Counted from the stretch's first letter, positions 45,428 through 56,529 are shown. The stretch: 64,000 bases of DNA from Massospora cicadina (GCA_022478985.1 JAKSZP010012209.1:23861-87860), one strand, 5' to 3'. Numbers and translations: made by a program. The notes: generated by a model from the sequence alone, not told the origin.

Positions 45428-46564
45428 AAAAGAATTGGATTACATATTGGGTACTCAAATAACCATGATAAGATCCAAAGTCCAAAGGCATCGCCGTTCT
45501 GATGATATGTGAATAAGAACCATATGAGTGTAGATGCTTAAAGTATTAATCTATGAACATTATTTCCGCCCCACCACTTAGATGAGCGTTGGCAGTAATT
45601 TTGACCACTGTTTTTTTCATTGAGTTTGAACTGCCTGTGCCAGCGGGAGGAAAATGTTCTGCCCATCTGAGATTTAGATCTAATCATACTCCCAACTCAT
45701 TTTGATATGTGTATTGAAAAATGTGGGGTGATTGTTGTTTTGTTGTGTTTAATCCCAATTATATCCATCTGAGTAGGAAATCCAATAAAGTGTTTCATTT
45801 TCTTCATATAGTCATGATAGATTAAATTATAATTTTGACTGTTACACTTATCTTGTTATTCTATTATTCATTTTTCTGATCAGGAGCATCCTGTGAAACT
45901 CATAGGACTGACTTATAAAGGTTTACGCGCTAAGAGAGGCAATAGCTGAAATAGCCAAGATGATGGACATGATTTTTACTGATACTAATGAATTCAGGCC
46001 CTCCATTAATTGTGGTGATTCCTTTAAGACAGCCAGAATAGTTGAAAAATATAAAATTTTGAAGTATTTTGTGAAAGTAAAGGTTTATTAAGGATATGAT
46101 AAGATAACACATCCCTCTACCATCAGCAGAGCACTGGGTTTTTATAGTTGGAGGGAATTGAAGGGCGTGGAATGTGGAATATTTATTATAACTGGACACA
46201 TGATTTTTCTTCAAAACGCTGGGAACTTACATCATGACTCATCTTGCACATTGAGGGTGCCTCAGTTTGCGGTTCCAGCTACTGAATTTTTTCTTTTTCA
46301 GGGTTCCAGATTGCTTTCATATCTTAAAATTTTCATAACAAAACTTGACTTATCATCAGAGGGGTCTTTTCCAGATTAATTTCTGTTCTGGCGCTACTAT
46401 TGAGAGCTTGAGCTTAAATGCCCAATTGTGCTCAGATGTTGTAACAAATTTTCCAAATCAACATGACAAAGACTTTAGCCAAATAAAACTTTGTGGTAAA
46501 ATTATTCACTTCCATTCTCTGACTTGCTTTAAATCACGATAGATGCCTTGGTGGAAACTCAACA
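45428..46564 (-). repeat. 5' LTR of element C
   Basis: Minus-strand LTR matching the copy at 21436-22730. It may start TGTTGAGTTTCC at fwd 46564, has TATAAAAAACCC (TATA on fwd 46139-46146) and an AATAAACC signal (fwd about 46083-46088). Similarity to the other copy is patchy but covers the whole length from 45428 to 46543. The primer site expected below it is not recognisable. Confidence 0.65.
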
Positions 46565-48198
46565 ATTGTTAAGGGTTTGCCCTAAATCCATTTTTTAATG
46601 AAAGGGCTTAAAATTGTTCTCTGTTAATTAAACAAAAGGGATAAATCAACTGATTCAATGGAATGGGTGCAGCAGGAAAACTCACAATATGAAGCACACC
46701 TCATTACCCCTAGTTTGCTATTCATAACTTGATTATAACAACATATGTCCACCATTATGTGTTTAGAAAAGTTAACAAAGACTTTAATCCAATTACATGA
46801 TGAAGCATCTTAAAATTTGCTTGCAAGTCCTGGGAGTAACCCCACGCTTGTAAAAAGGAAAGTTCCCACACAGAACCAATAAATGGCTTAAGAATGCTGC
46901 TGTACCCCTCACTAACAAGGGCGATTAGACCATGTATTTTGTGGGTGGTGGTCCACGGCCTACTATAAAGATTTGATCTTCATAGGTCTTATTACTACCA
47001 GGTGATGGTTAAAAGGATGCAGGTTCTGTGCGAGGAATAGGTGGAAGCTGATGTCACTTCCAGAAGGCAGGTTTCCTCCCCCTTCATCACCATAATACAT
47101 TATAACTTGGTTTGAATCCTATAAGAGGTATAATCCATATGAATTGTGAACAAATCAATTGGTGTGGAATTTGGGCTTAAACCCATTTTGCAGCCTTCTG
47201 ACTTATATGATAGTACAGCAATCATGTCTTTAAAAATTTGAGCATTTCAAATGCATATGATAGAAATTGGATTGTCCTGAATTCACTCTATTTAGGTGAA
47301 CCCCACCAATCTCACCAAAAGCATAATTGCCTGCCAGGACATGAATATTATGCAAAATAATTTATTAAAGGAATGAAAACAACATTTTAAATTTAAATTA
47401 GAGTAATGCGCCCTTGCATACCCATATTATATATATGATATCATTATGGTAGTGTGTCAATCAAAAAATCTCGCTGCATAAGGGAATTTTGGAACTATTG
47501 CACACCTCATATATTCCTGGTTAAGTTCATAAGGCATTAGTCTCAAACAGGTTCTTCTGTCACTCCAATTTTTGCTTTTTCTAAGTTTAGAGATAAGATG
47601 ACCTGAAAACTAAAAAATCTAAACTGTAAGTAGTTCATGGATACCTTATGCAGCCATGTTTCTGATTTTGAAATAACTGACCAATAATGACCTTTTCTCC
47701 ACATCTATATCAACTATCATGTGAGGCTTTACCAGCGGTATTCTGGACATTTTCTGATTGTACTCATCCATGATGGCAGCGTAATATTTTTATCAGCATG
47801 TTTCATGACATACTGGATTGGCCCATAAGCCTAGCATTTTCCATCCTTCTTTATTATTCTTGGTAATGCGGTGGTCTCATCATATGAGCAGAAGTATCAT
47901 CCCTTGTTTGCCTATGGTGGTTTATTGGTGGTCACTTTTTCATTTGTTCAAACTTCTATGCCATGGTCAACAATTACATCAAGTCCCAAGCAACTTTCAA
48001 GAATATTTCAAGTTCATGTGAAAGTGCGTCCAAATCTTCTACTTCCCAACAGTTTTCAATCTTAAACAGGTCACAAGTGTGGATGTTTTATTTTGTACTA
48101 GATCTAAGACCGATAGACTATATCCCAGAAGTTATGTTTTCTGACGACCCAAATTCATTATTGAATTGGATTATAATAGGAAGCAGGTGGCTTAAAAT
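46565..48198 (+). other. Unresolved AT-rich stretch, probably old element remains
   Basis: No frame can be followed for long. On the minus strand there are coding-like peptides (IENCWEVEDLDALSHELEIF, LKVAWDLM at fwd 47960-48070; GCKMGLSPNSTPIDLFTIH at fwd 47140-47200), so an old minus-strand ORF is possible. No family recognised. This may include the target region of elements C and D. Confidence 0.3.
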
Positions 48199-48732
48199 TT
48201 GTTGATGCCTCTTTTTTCCATGACACAACAGGCAGGGAGTGATATAACCCATCTAGCTGAGAGAAGGATTTATATCCTTGAAACTAGCCCAGTTGATAAT
48301 CCTGTGATTACCTCATTGTCATGGTTGGATGACTTAATAGTGGGAACTAATGCCAAACATAAGGCTGGGCGACAGGAGGCCCAGAAGGTGAAACTTCAGG
48401 CTCTTCCTGACCTGAAACACACCTTAGACCAACGCTGGGTGCAAGCAAAGCATGCCCAGGTTGGTACTAATTGGGTGCAAAACGTCCAGCCCCTTATCTC
48501 ATCCCAGGCACTGAAACATGAGATTTACGTTACAAATGAAGATGGCTCAATTCAGTTAATTGGAGAGCAAGGGTTCAAATCCCATTCGAGTTATGAAATC
48601 TTGAGATTGGGCAAGATATGGTTTTCAATCAATCACTCAAGTGAAGGCAATTTCAGTGTATTATACAAAAATGGATGTAAGCGTTTGTTTATTGGAGCGT
48701 CAAGGCTTGGGCACACTTCTGAAGAGCCCTAA
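48199..48732 (+). CDS. ORF J, 177 codons, unknown, intact amid decayed sequence
   Basis: An uninterrupted frame in a neighbourhood where other frames break every few dozen bases. The product is soluble-looking and mixed in charge: ITHLAERRIYILETSPVDNP, SWLDDLIVGTNAKHKAGRQE, LPDLKHTLDQRWVQAKHAQV, LGKIWFSINHSSEGNFSVLY. No signal peptide, transmembrane segment or zinc finger. I do not recognise the family. The first ATG at 48199 precedes a pyrimidine-rich run (CTCTTTTTTCC, about 48208) resembling LINE 5' ends, and the start may really be the ATG at 48220 (MTQQAGSD). The ORF is followed within 70 bp by a LINE-like tail, suggesting a mobile passenger. A host-derived retrocopy is the alternative. 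Confidence 0.5.
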   Translation: MLMPLFSMTQQAGSDITHLAERRIYILETSPVDNPVITSLSWLDDLIVGTNAKHKAGRQEAQKVKLQALPDLKHTLDQRWVQAKHAQVGTNWVQNVQPLISSQALKHEIYVTNEDGSIQLIGEQGFKSHSSYEILRLGKIWFSINHSSEGNFSVLYKNGCKRLFIGASRLGHTSEEP

Positions 48733-48800
48733 TTCCCCCAACCCACTTTAAATATGTTTTTTGCGACTAACATTCCTCGTTGGTCAACTTTCTTAAATAA
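48207..48800 (+). mobile_element. Possible non-LTR passenger element J with LINE-like tail
   Basis: After the ORF, GGGC (48711 region) can pair with GCCC about 13 bases on. Then CATTCCTCGTTGGTCAACTT and CTTAAATAAATTT resemble the LINE tail (TCCCCTGGTCAGCTTGCC...AATAAA in E3). The 5' side has a pyrimidine run like other LINE 5' ends. No convincing target duplication was found, so the element limits are tentative. Confidence 0.4.
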
Positions 48801-48839
48801 ATTTATCCATTATTTTACGTTTTACTAATGGTTCCTTAG

Positions 48840-49243
48840 GCGAACTTGGTGGCGGACCTCTTCAAGGAGGTCTCCAGCTATGTTGGCCACTACCTCCTAT
48901 CACAATTTACCACAATCCCAGATGCTCCCTTGGGCCGCTCAGTTCTCTCCATATTGAGGCACCCAAGCCTACTGGCACCAAGTTACACTTGATTATGGAC
49001 TCCCCTCTGGGGTCCACTCAAGCTGTGATGTTTCTCACTTACCTGGTACTATATGTTGCGCTCTACACCCTTGCCTGGGGTACCTTTTTCATGGGCACCA
49101 TTCAAGGTGCCTTATTTCCCATTCTCCTAACGGCTAGTTCCCTAGCAATGTGGGTTTGCATCCCACATCACCTTTCTGGGAACGAGAGAGTTACAGACAC
49201 TTTCTTGACACTCATCCCTTCCAGATATTTACCATAGAAGTTG
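48840..49243 (+). pseudogene. Hydrophobic ORF fragment, unknown
   Basis: A GC-richer block after J. The frame 48989-49237 encodes FLTYLVLYVALYTLAWGTFF and GALFPILLTASSLAMWVCI, two likely membrane segments. In another frame upstream, VADLFKEVSSYVGHYLLSQF and IPDAPLGRSVLSILRHPSLL look protein-like, so the true gene may switch frame near 48990. Not recognised. Could be part of a captured gene or an element's internal region. Confidence 0.3.
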
Positions 49244-49995
49244 CATATAAACAAGATCATGTTAATTATATAGAACTTTTTTAAAGTCAGTTGGGATCAC
49301 ATAAGGTGTCCATTAATGACATCTTAACTACAGGAGTGGCTGGAAATATTATTAGCTTTAAAGTCGCTCAAGATCTATCTCTAAATCTTATAATAGGATT
49401 GGTTGTATTGGATCCTTATTCAGCCATATGTCTTGCTATAAATTGAGACGTCTGATCCCATTCACTTTGCAAAATTTCTGCTTTTGAGTTGTATTATTGC
49501 GGTTTCAGACGTATCATTTCAGTTGTACTAGGGATGGTTGAGTGCACCGTCAACAGGCAAATATCAACATAGCGTTTATATTATTGTCCATTGAGGACAA
49601 ACGTTTATTTTTCGAGTTACCTATATGTTAGATAATCTATAAACCTGATTCTAGGCTTGTTATCCAAAAGCGCAAAATAACTTTGATCTCATTATTAAAA
49701 CTTGCCCTCTTACAGGCTGTATTATTTCAAACCCCATGGATTCCCATTTTTAACTTACTTCCAACTAATCAATTTTTTACAATTGCATTGCACAATAATC
49801 AATGATCTTCATCACTAGAGCGTTACTGCATTTTATTGAATTGTCTCACCTATCAATTTTATTTGATTATTCAGATATAGACAGTTTTATATTGTTAAGC
49901 TTATTGGCTTTATTTTACAAGGTAGGACTTTAGTAGTTGTTCCGGTTCACTGATAACCTTTGCACTTAGCGGGAAGTTTCATGCAAACACAAAAA
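49244..49995 (+). repeat. AT-rich stretch before D primer site, possible 5' LTR of D
   Basis: No coding signal. Its position directly before the primer binding site of element D makes it the expected 5' LTR, but I could not align it convincingly with the 3' LTR that begins at 63074. The call rests on position only. Confidence 0.3.
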
Positions 49996-50012
49996 TGGTG
50001 CTCACTACAGGG
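49996..50012 (+). other. Primer binding site of element D
   Basis: TGGTGCTCACTACAGGG: TGG complements a tRNA CCA end, and the sequence recurs at the same relative place in elements B and G. The matching tRNA 3' end would read CCCTGTAGTGAGCACCA. Confidence 0.6.
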
Positions 50013-50029
50013 AGCTGTAGTAGCAAAAG

Positions 50030-52450
50030 AATAAATAGCAAAGAAAAACCTCAGGATGGACCTGACTCAGGAAGGGGAGATGGCCATAACAACTAATACG
50101 TAATTTTCTGTTAATCCTATCCCTGATTTTATGGTGCAGGTGGGAGTTGAATTTCAGTACACCATCAGTTTGAAAATTTTGAGACCTATACTTTCACTGG
50201 GGAGTGGTTGTAACAGTTTGAAAAATCTTACTTTGGGGATTTTAATCCTTTATCCATGAGCAATCTGATCTATTATCTGATTTAATTTATTGTCAGCAGA
50301 ATCAAAAACAAATAGACCAAAAATATGAGATCTTCTGTTCTCTGAGCCATCATTAAGTATTACAGAAAGCTAATGATTTAGCCCAAATGAGCAAAACCTT
50401 GGTAGGTATCTTCAACTCACGTGCAGAACTCCAAATTTACCATTTTTCGCACCTTGCCCTAATTATGGAGTTGGTTAATAGAAATCAGCAAATCTTGGAA
50501 GTGTTGTGGAACCTGAAGGTGCATATTAAAGCCAGTTTCAATGTTTTAAATAGGTCGCTAATGACAATTACAACCTTAGTTTGCAGATCTTGAAACGATT
50601 GGATGTGCTTATTGATCAATTATACTATAACTTATTGACCCTGGGATACCAAGTCATGTATAACCTTGAGGTATGAGTAAATATATTCAAGGTATGCTTT
50701 GATTTAAAGAGGAATTTGAGAGAAACTGATTTATTTCAGGCAACTACTCTTGAAAGGTTGAGGCGGTTGAAAAATTTGTTAAATACTTGACGTAAAAGGG
50801 TGGTGGCTGCACAGCACATAAGAAGTAATATTGAGACCACTACCCACCTCAGCCTGAGCTCCAAAAAAATCAAAAATTGACTATCAATTATGCAGCAGGA
50901 TATCAATAGATTGAGAATGCTATTTAGAAGCTTCAATTCAGACAATGGCGATATTCTCCAATCAAAAAATGATTTATATTGACAAGTCTGTGAGATTTAA
51001 TCTTCAGAGGCTTCTCACAAAATGAGTTGGATAAGTTGAACACTAGCATGAATGAAGTGCAGAGAAAATAACGCAGAGCTATGACTATTTTAACAACAGT
51101 GCCCATATGAGTAGAAGAATCAAAATAATTAAGTCCAATAAGTTGAAGAGAAAATACAGGATGGCGGTGTTGGTGCCCTCGTCAAGCCAGATCCCACTCC
51201 CAACCCATTCTATTTAGAGAATAACCCTTGGAAGAGGCACCCAAGGACCCAAGCACCAGCCCACTCATTCAGTACCTACCTTGTTATTGGCCTTGCCTCC
51301 TACTGCGGACTCTCAACTCCCAAACTAATTCAGCCACATACTAAGAACCCAGGTCCTCGGGATAGTGCTGCACCAATGATTTCCAAAATGGAAAGCTTCT
51401 ATCCATATTTCAGCTATTTAACCTGGTTAACCTTTCCAAGTTTGACAAGCATGGAAATGTGAGATCATTTTTGAAGATGTTCTAGAGAACTATTCAAAAA
51501 CAAATGACCTTTTTAAATACACTACTATGATTGACTGTTTAGATGACCAGAGTTGAGATCTGATCATCCCTACTTTCCCAAGGAACATTGAACCTTTGCT
51601 AATGTGGAAAAAGCAGATTGTGAGAGTTTGGGAGTCTTGAGTGCATGGTCACACATAAGGTTGAATTCATGACTACTCAATTTTAAGAATAATAAGTTAT
51701 CACCAAGTTCTCTGACCAATTTTACTACAAGGACTAGGTATTGCTGGGTGCTTAAGCTGTATTGACTGATGTTAAAATTGCACTCTAAAATCATACCAAA
51801 AAATGTTGGAGTTGTACCGTTTGTTGCTCCCAGTGCTCATAAAAGACTTAGATACATCCTCTTATGATTAAACCCCTGAAGAGATGTGATGTCATTTTTG
51901 AACTTTATAAACGGGATTTTGAACCAATTGACTCCTGTGCGTTTATGAAGGCAATAAAGGACTCGCAAAGCTTGTCCCACATCTTTGAGGAAACTTTTCA
52001 ATTGCTACAACCTAGCTGATGTAACTTTGTTTAATATTTTGATCTAAAGGACATTACGCGGATTTCTTCAACAAATGATGCCCTGAGTTAGACCTTGTAA
52101 ACTTATAAAGATGGTGGAAGCCAGGGAAAAGTGATTCAGAAGTAGATGGGAGATGCTCTACTGCCAATAGTCATCCATGCCTATTTTAAGGTCAATAAGA
52201 AAATATAATTCACCTAATAATCAATAGTTTGATAAAAGCATCCCTACAGTATTGGGTGTAGCAGGAATTCAGTGAACTGCCATGGTAAGAGAAGTTCAAG
52301 AAGTCATCTCTAAGCCTTATATCACTCAAATTGTCAAGAACAAATAATAATTATGATGTAAAAAGAGTCTCCATACTTACCTCTTGTTAACTTTTTGACT
52401 ACTGCTCGCTGTAGCCTTGAGTTTACTGAACATGTTCTTATGTGCATTTT
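50030..52450 (+). pseudogene. Element D gag, decayed
   Basis: Peptides in several frames: VKPQ-type polar start, MSKTLVGIFNSRAELQIYHF and LVNRNQQILEVLWNLKVHIK (50387-50593), NHSLN-type helices near 50900, a proline-rich segment (SSSQIPLPTHSI, QGPKHQPTHSVPTLLLALPP near 51180-51310), then a capsid-like segment: FEDVLENYSKTNDLFKY, TTMIDCLDDQS (51470-51555) and LLLPVLIKDLDTSSYD (51819-51866). The last resemble the F-x-x-x-L...A...L-x-G capsid pattern only loosely. No zinc knuckle seen. Position after the primer site supports gag. Confidence 0.5.
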
Positions 52451-52669
52451 AATATTGATAAGTAGTATAGTTGATTATAAATAAATAATTGGATTGGTGT
52501 TAGTTTAAATACTAACATCTTAGTTGGATTTTCAGCCAAAATAAAGAACTGGTTTCTTAACTCGCTTTTCTAATATTAAAGATATTGATAAATTGATAAA
52601 ACTTAGTCTTCCAACGCTTACTTCTAGATTGGAGTTGATATTTAAACTTAACCTAGTTTTAGGTTCAGA

Positions 52670-53386
52670 GGTTCCCAGTTGCTCTCTTGACGCAGGAGAT
52701 CACTGAGCCTCAGTGCACCAACAAACAGCCAAAGGATCCTTGATTCTTTCATATTATACTCTCAAGAGTTTATTACAACATATAATAAAGCAGGCTAAAT
52801 GTTAAAGTATTTGATTCTGAACTAATCTTTATTGGAAAATTCTAGGAGTTTTTATAGGAAATAAGGCGGACAACTTCTCATATAATCCTCTATAATCAAT
52901 TGATTGGTCTCCCAAAACTTCTATCTCTATAATCAACTTCACAATGATGGAAAATTTCTTTATCTTCTTCTATTCTCAACAGTGTAACCTTATATAGATC
53001 GGCAGCAAACCCTTATGTTAGGAACTATATACAGATAGTCTGGGGCCATGTCACCTGATTATGACTACTTTCTGCCTCTAAAACAAGCATTAAAACGCTT
53101 CGGTGACTTCATAAAGTTGATCCTTAATTGTTTAACGCCTCTACTTTAACAATCCACTTTGCAATCACCCTTTGGTTATGAAGCCATCATCAAAATGCTT
53201 ATTTAACATTGTTGATGGATGATCCTCAACAAAACATTAACCAAAACCAATCATCGGATTATATCCTTTGGTTAGTTATGACTAATAGTTTCGTTGGCAA
53301 CCATATATGAATAATATTTGCTTAACACACTTTTAAATGCTAATTGGCAAGCAAGATGGATAATATGGTCAACTGAATTTCCAACA
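52670..53386 (-). repeat. Copia-like LTR inserted in element D
   Basis: On the minus strand the LTR would start TGTTGGAAATTCAGTTGACC at fwd 53386, directly after a purine-rich tract TCCTTTAGAGGAGG (fwd 53387-53400). TGTTGGAA starts after such a tract are typical of Ty1/copia LTRs. It ends near fwd 52670-52690 (...GTCAAGAGAGCA). Minus-strand TATA-like and AATAAA-like motifs occur (TTTATTGGAAA on fwd about 52830). It separates gag from protease in D. Confidence 0.5.
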
Positions 53387-53510
53387 CCTCCTCTAAAGGA
53401 GCTAAAGTCATGCTATTAACTGAAACTATGAAGCCCCACTTCCCTAGTAAAGGGAACATATCTAGACAATAACTTCAAGTCAACTCTTTTATCCTTGCAA
53501 TATTAGATAT
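53387..53510 (-). pseudogene. Copia-like 3' internal fragment with polypurine tract
   Basis: Minus strand RVDLKLLSRYVPFTREVGLH (fwd about 53440-53500) resembles the end of a copia RNase H (the ADILTKxLxxxxFxxLxxxLGL pattern), followed by about 50 bases and the purine tract next to the LTR. The fragment is short, so the match is weak. Confidence 0.35.
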
Positions 53511-53539
53511 TTATACTACTTTTCTGATTAAACTTATGT

Positions 53540-54590
53540 TGATATTCACGTGAATAAAGTTTTGGTCTGAGCCATTATTAACAGCGGCGTCCCTGTGAAC
53601 GTAATTTACAGTCAGTTTAAAAATAAGTCAAAGATAGCTTTCAATAAGGCTCATCACCAAGACTATAGAACAACTGAGCCTATGAGAATCACAAGAAAAG
53701 GGAATTAGAGCGCTGCCAATGAGATTTTGCTTTTTCCAAGTTATCCCTAATCCATAGTGCTCCCCCAAAAACAATTACCATTTCCTCGTTAGTACCAATT
53801 TTCTTAATTTTATGGCGGCGTTTTATATAGTAAGGAAACACTTTTAGTTTTTTAGGGCAAACATTCCCTTCAATACTTGAACGATAATCAGAACACTATA
53901 ATTCTCAGAAAAGAAATATCAACATAGTTTAAAAATGGTAGTGTAGTCCCTATTAATACCAACCTTTGGAAAACAAGTCTCTCCTACTGCATCCATTCTT
54001 GGGGGAGTAGTGGCATCCATCTTAGTGCCTCAAAGTATTGCGTTTTATACCATTAGAGCAGCGTGTAGTATCAAGGAAATTGAAACTAGAGTTACCAAAA
54101 ATGTTGTTAGGAGATATTACTTCCTTTGACAAAGGTTGAGGGCTGAACCTTGCACCGTTCCTTGGTTAAACTCAGCTGGCACCAGGAGATCAGTGTACTA
54201 CACCAATTTGACTGCCTCTATGATATTCGTCAAGATGGGAAAAGTGTCACATTCTTTACCTAAGTTCATTGGAAGAGATTCAGGAAGTACATGAGTTCAA
54301 AAAACTGCCGTAGTTTGTCTTACTTGAAACAAACCCTCCTAAATTGCACAGTCATTTCTTGAGAGCAACAAAAGGGGCTAACTTAGAGTCATGTGGATTA
54401 AGCAATAGCCCTTATACAAAAAAAGCTCAAGTATTTTCTTCAGACGATTATGAACTTGGATGTGCTGCGGGGATCCAACATCACGTGGATACTGGGGGAT
54501 GCTAGATCCATTTGATTGCGACTGATATGAGAAAGCAAGTCATGTAATAAGGAGGTGCAAAAGGAATTGGAGAAATTATATGTCAAGGGT
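53540..54590 (+). pseudogene. Element D protease region and RT lead-in
   Basis: DIHVNKVLVxAIINSGVPVN (53542-53600) is a retroelement aspartic protease site, with AIINSG standing for ALIDSG (Asp changed to Asn). IYSQFKNKSKIAFNK continues in frame. Beyond, the frame is lost; about 53700-54590 holds only short pieces and should include the protease end and the lead into RT. The Asp-to-Asn change would abolish catalysis. Confidence 0.55.
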
Positions 54591-55379
54591 GGTAGTCCCT
54601 TTGCATAATCCATGGGCCATCCCAGTACTTATAGTTTTAAAAGGATTGCATTATTATTGTCGTCATTCATTACCAAAATCTGGATGATATAATTAAGAAT
54701 AATTTTTATCCTTTATCTAAAATATATGACGTCTTGTACCAGCTAGGAGAGTAAATTATTTTACTGTAAAGACTCCATCAGTTAATACTTGCAGAATAGG
54801 CATGCCTCCTGAAGATCAGAAAAAGTGCTCATTTATTACCTTCCAAGGATTTTAATAGTTGACTCAAATGCCCAAATATTGTGCAACGCGCGTCCACCTT
54901 CCAGCAGGCAACGGATAATATCTTGGGAGATTTGATAATAAGTTTCATTTTGGATTACCTTGATAATATGAAAGTATTATTTTTAAAAACTCACTAACAT
55001 TAGTGAACCTAGAAGAGGTTTTTAGGCTACCTTGAGCTCAGAGAAAAATAAAGCCTATCAAAAGCCAGTTTACAAGTCTCAAATGGATTATCTGGGTTAC
55101 ATTGTTGACACATGAGTAATATGGACATAGCCTCAAAAACTTGATGCTAATACCTGCATAAGATAATCTACAAGTAAGCTAAACTTTCAGAAATTTCTTT
55201 TAAAATGGTCATGTACTACTGACAATTTATACTGGTGTGGAAAACCAGCTATTTTTTGCTCGCTGGTGCTTTACAGTGGCTGGTTTCCACAAATGTTTTA
55301 TAATATTTTTAAATTTAAAATGAAGTTCTAATAAAAATTGGGGTTTTATGATTTCTATTATGAGTGTGATAAAGGGAAA
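54591..55379 (+). pseudogene. Element D reverse transcriptase
   Basis: FITKIWMI, KYMTSCTS and FTVKTPSVNTCRIGMPPEDQ correspond to the I-DDxLDxLxGxxxFSxLDL...YHQIRI region, and KKCSFITFQGF to the K-x-AFxTxxGxxE block. ATDNILGDLIISFILDYLDN (54908-54967) contains the YxDD site read as YLDN. VNLEEVFRLP follows, and MDYLGYIVDT (55084 on) is the FLGYxVS segment. Several frames are needed. An imperfect inverted repeat near 55236-55291 lies in the thumb region. Confidence 0.68.
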
Positions 55380-55870
55380 ATGATAACCCTCGACCTCTGA
55401 TTATCTAGTATTTAAAGTAATTTTGAGGGTCAGGGGGGATTTTGGAAATATGTTTGGAATAATATGCATGAGTCCAAATTAGGAAATATGCAGGAATAAC
55501 GTATCATAGCTTGGGAGCTTGCTTCAGGGCAGCGGAATGAAGGAAGAGTAATTCTGATTGGACCAAATGTACCCATGAGGTAACATTTTTCATAAATTTA
55601 AGCAATTACCACCTGAGAATTTTATTGCACCTTGGGGGACCCCGCCAAGCCTATAAAAGGGGGAGTCCCAATGCAGGTGCATTGGAGGACTTCTTTGGGG
55701 TCAGGGGAGTACCTTCCAATAATTCCCCCAAGGTCCATGGTGAGGTCAGAGTAATCTGACCAGCCAATTTTAATACTAGTGCCAATACAGGTTTCAAACT
55801 TGTGTTTCCCCAATTTATGGGGTTCCACCAAGAATTGGCTAGGAACTTTTGGCCGATTTCATCAACTTTT
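55380..55870 (+). repeat. LTR inserted between D RT and RNase H
   Basis: Has a strong TATA box (TATAAAAG, 55652-55659) in GC-rich context, followed 9 bases later by a perfect hairpin CCAATGCA-GG-TGCATTGG (55668-55685). Reading of D breaks off before it and RNase H resumes after it. Start may be TGATAACCCTCGACC near 55388. Ends and duplication not fixed. Confidence 0.45.
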
Positions 55871-56520
55871 GCATCTTTACTCTTTATTAAATGAACTCTT
55901 AACGACATCAGAATATCACAAATGGCTGATATTCCCCTTTTTTGGCAGAACTCGACCTACAGCATTCTTATTTTTAGTCTGCAAATGTAAATGTCTGATA
56001 ACTGGGATTCACAAAACTTTCAAAGCCTCTACTACTTTTGCTTTGAGAAAAAATCATTCTCCAGTGTTCTCAAGCATGCAAAGTCTCCTTTAACCAGATA
56101 AGAACAATTTGACTAAAGCACACATTCTGCAATATCTCAACTTTATGACCAGTCTTTTATAGTAAAACCCAATGCATCTCTCATGGCTATAGGAGTGGTA
56201 CTTTATCGAATAAAAATGATGGGAATGAGCATCCAGTAGCCTTCTGAAACCATGTTTTAAAAAATAATGCAAATACACTCACAGAGTGAGATTACTTAGC
56301 TGCCATATACGCCTTTTTACAATCTTAGATCTAAATTCATGGAATCAAAATTCTAGATTATCACTAACTAATCTTCCATACAATGGTTAAATATAATTTT
56401 TAAGGAACCCAAAGGTCAGTTGGAATGATGAGCCTTGAAATTATAGTCCTACAACTATGAGATAGTAGTCATCTGGGAAAAACCCGTCATAATGCTGATG
56501 AACTTATGCAGCTTATTGTT
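55871..56520 (+). pseudogene. Element D RNase H
   Basis: GIHKTFKASTTFALRKNHSP (56000 on) matches the F-x-x-LK-x-x-F-x-x-APVL lead-in. NASLMAIGVVLYRIK (56170 on) is the TDAS-x-x-AIGAVLxQ block with Asp changed to Asn. EHPVAFxNHVLKNNANTLTE (56228 on) and LAAIYAFLQSxIxIHGIK complete the HPVAFxSRxLxxAExNY...ELLAI...WRxYLxG pattern. The domain identity is strong despite frame changes. Confidence 0.75.
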
Positions 56521-56529
56521 ACTGGTCTA

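Noticed and set aside
48150..48850. AATTTGTTGATG/AAATTTATCCAT as a duplication around element J
   Set aside because: Too few matching positions in AT-rich sequence.
55236..55291. Imperfect inverted repeat TGTGGAAAACCAGC/GCTGGTTTCCACA as a small DNA transposon
   Set aside because: Only 30 bases separate the arms, no duplication flanks it, and it lies within the D RT thumb region; probably chance or local duplication.
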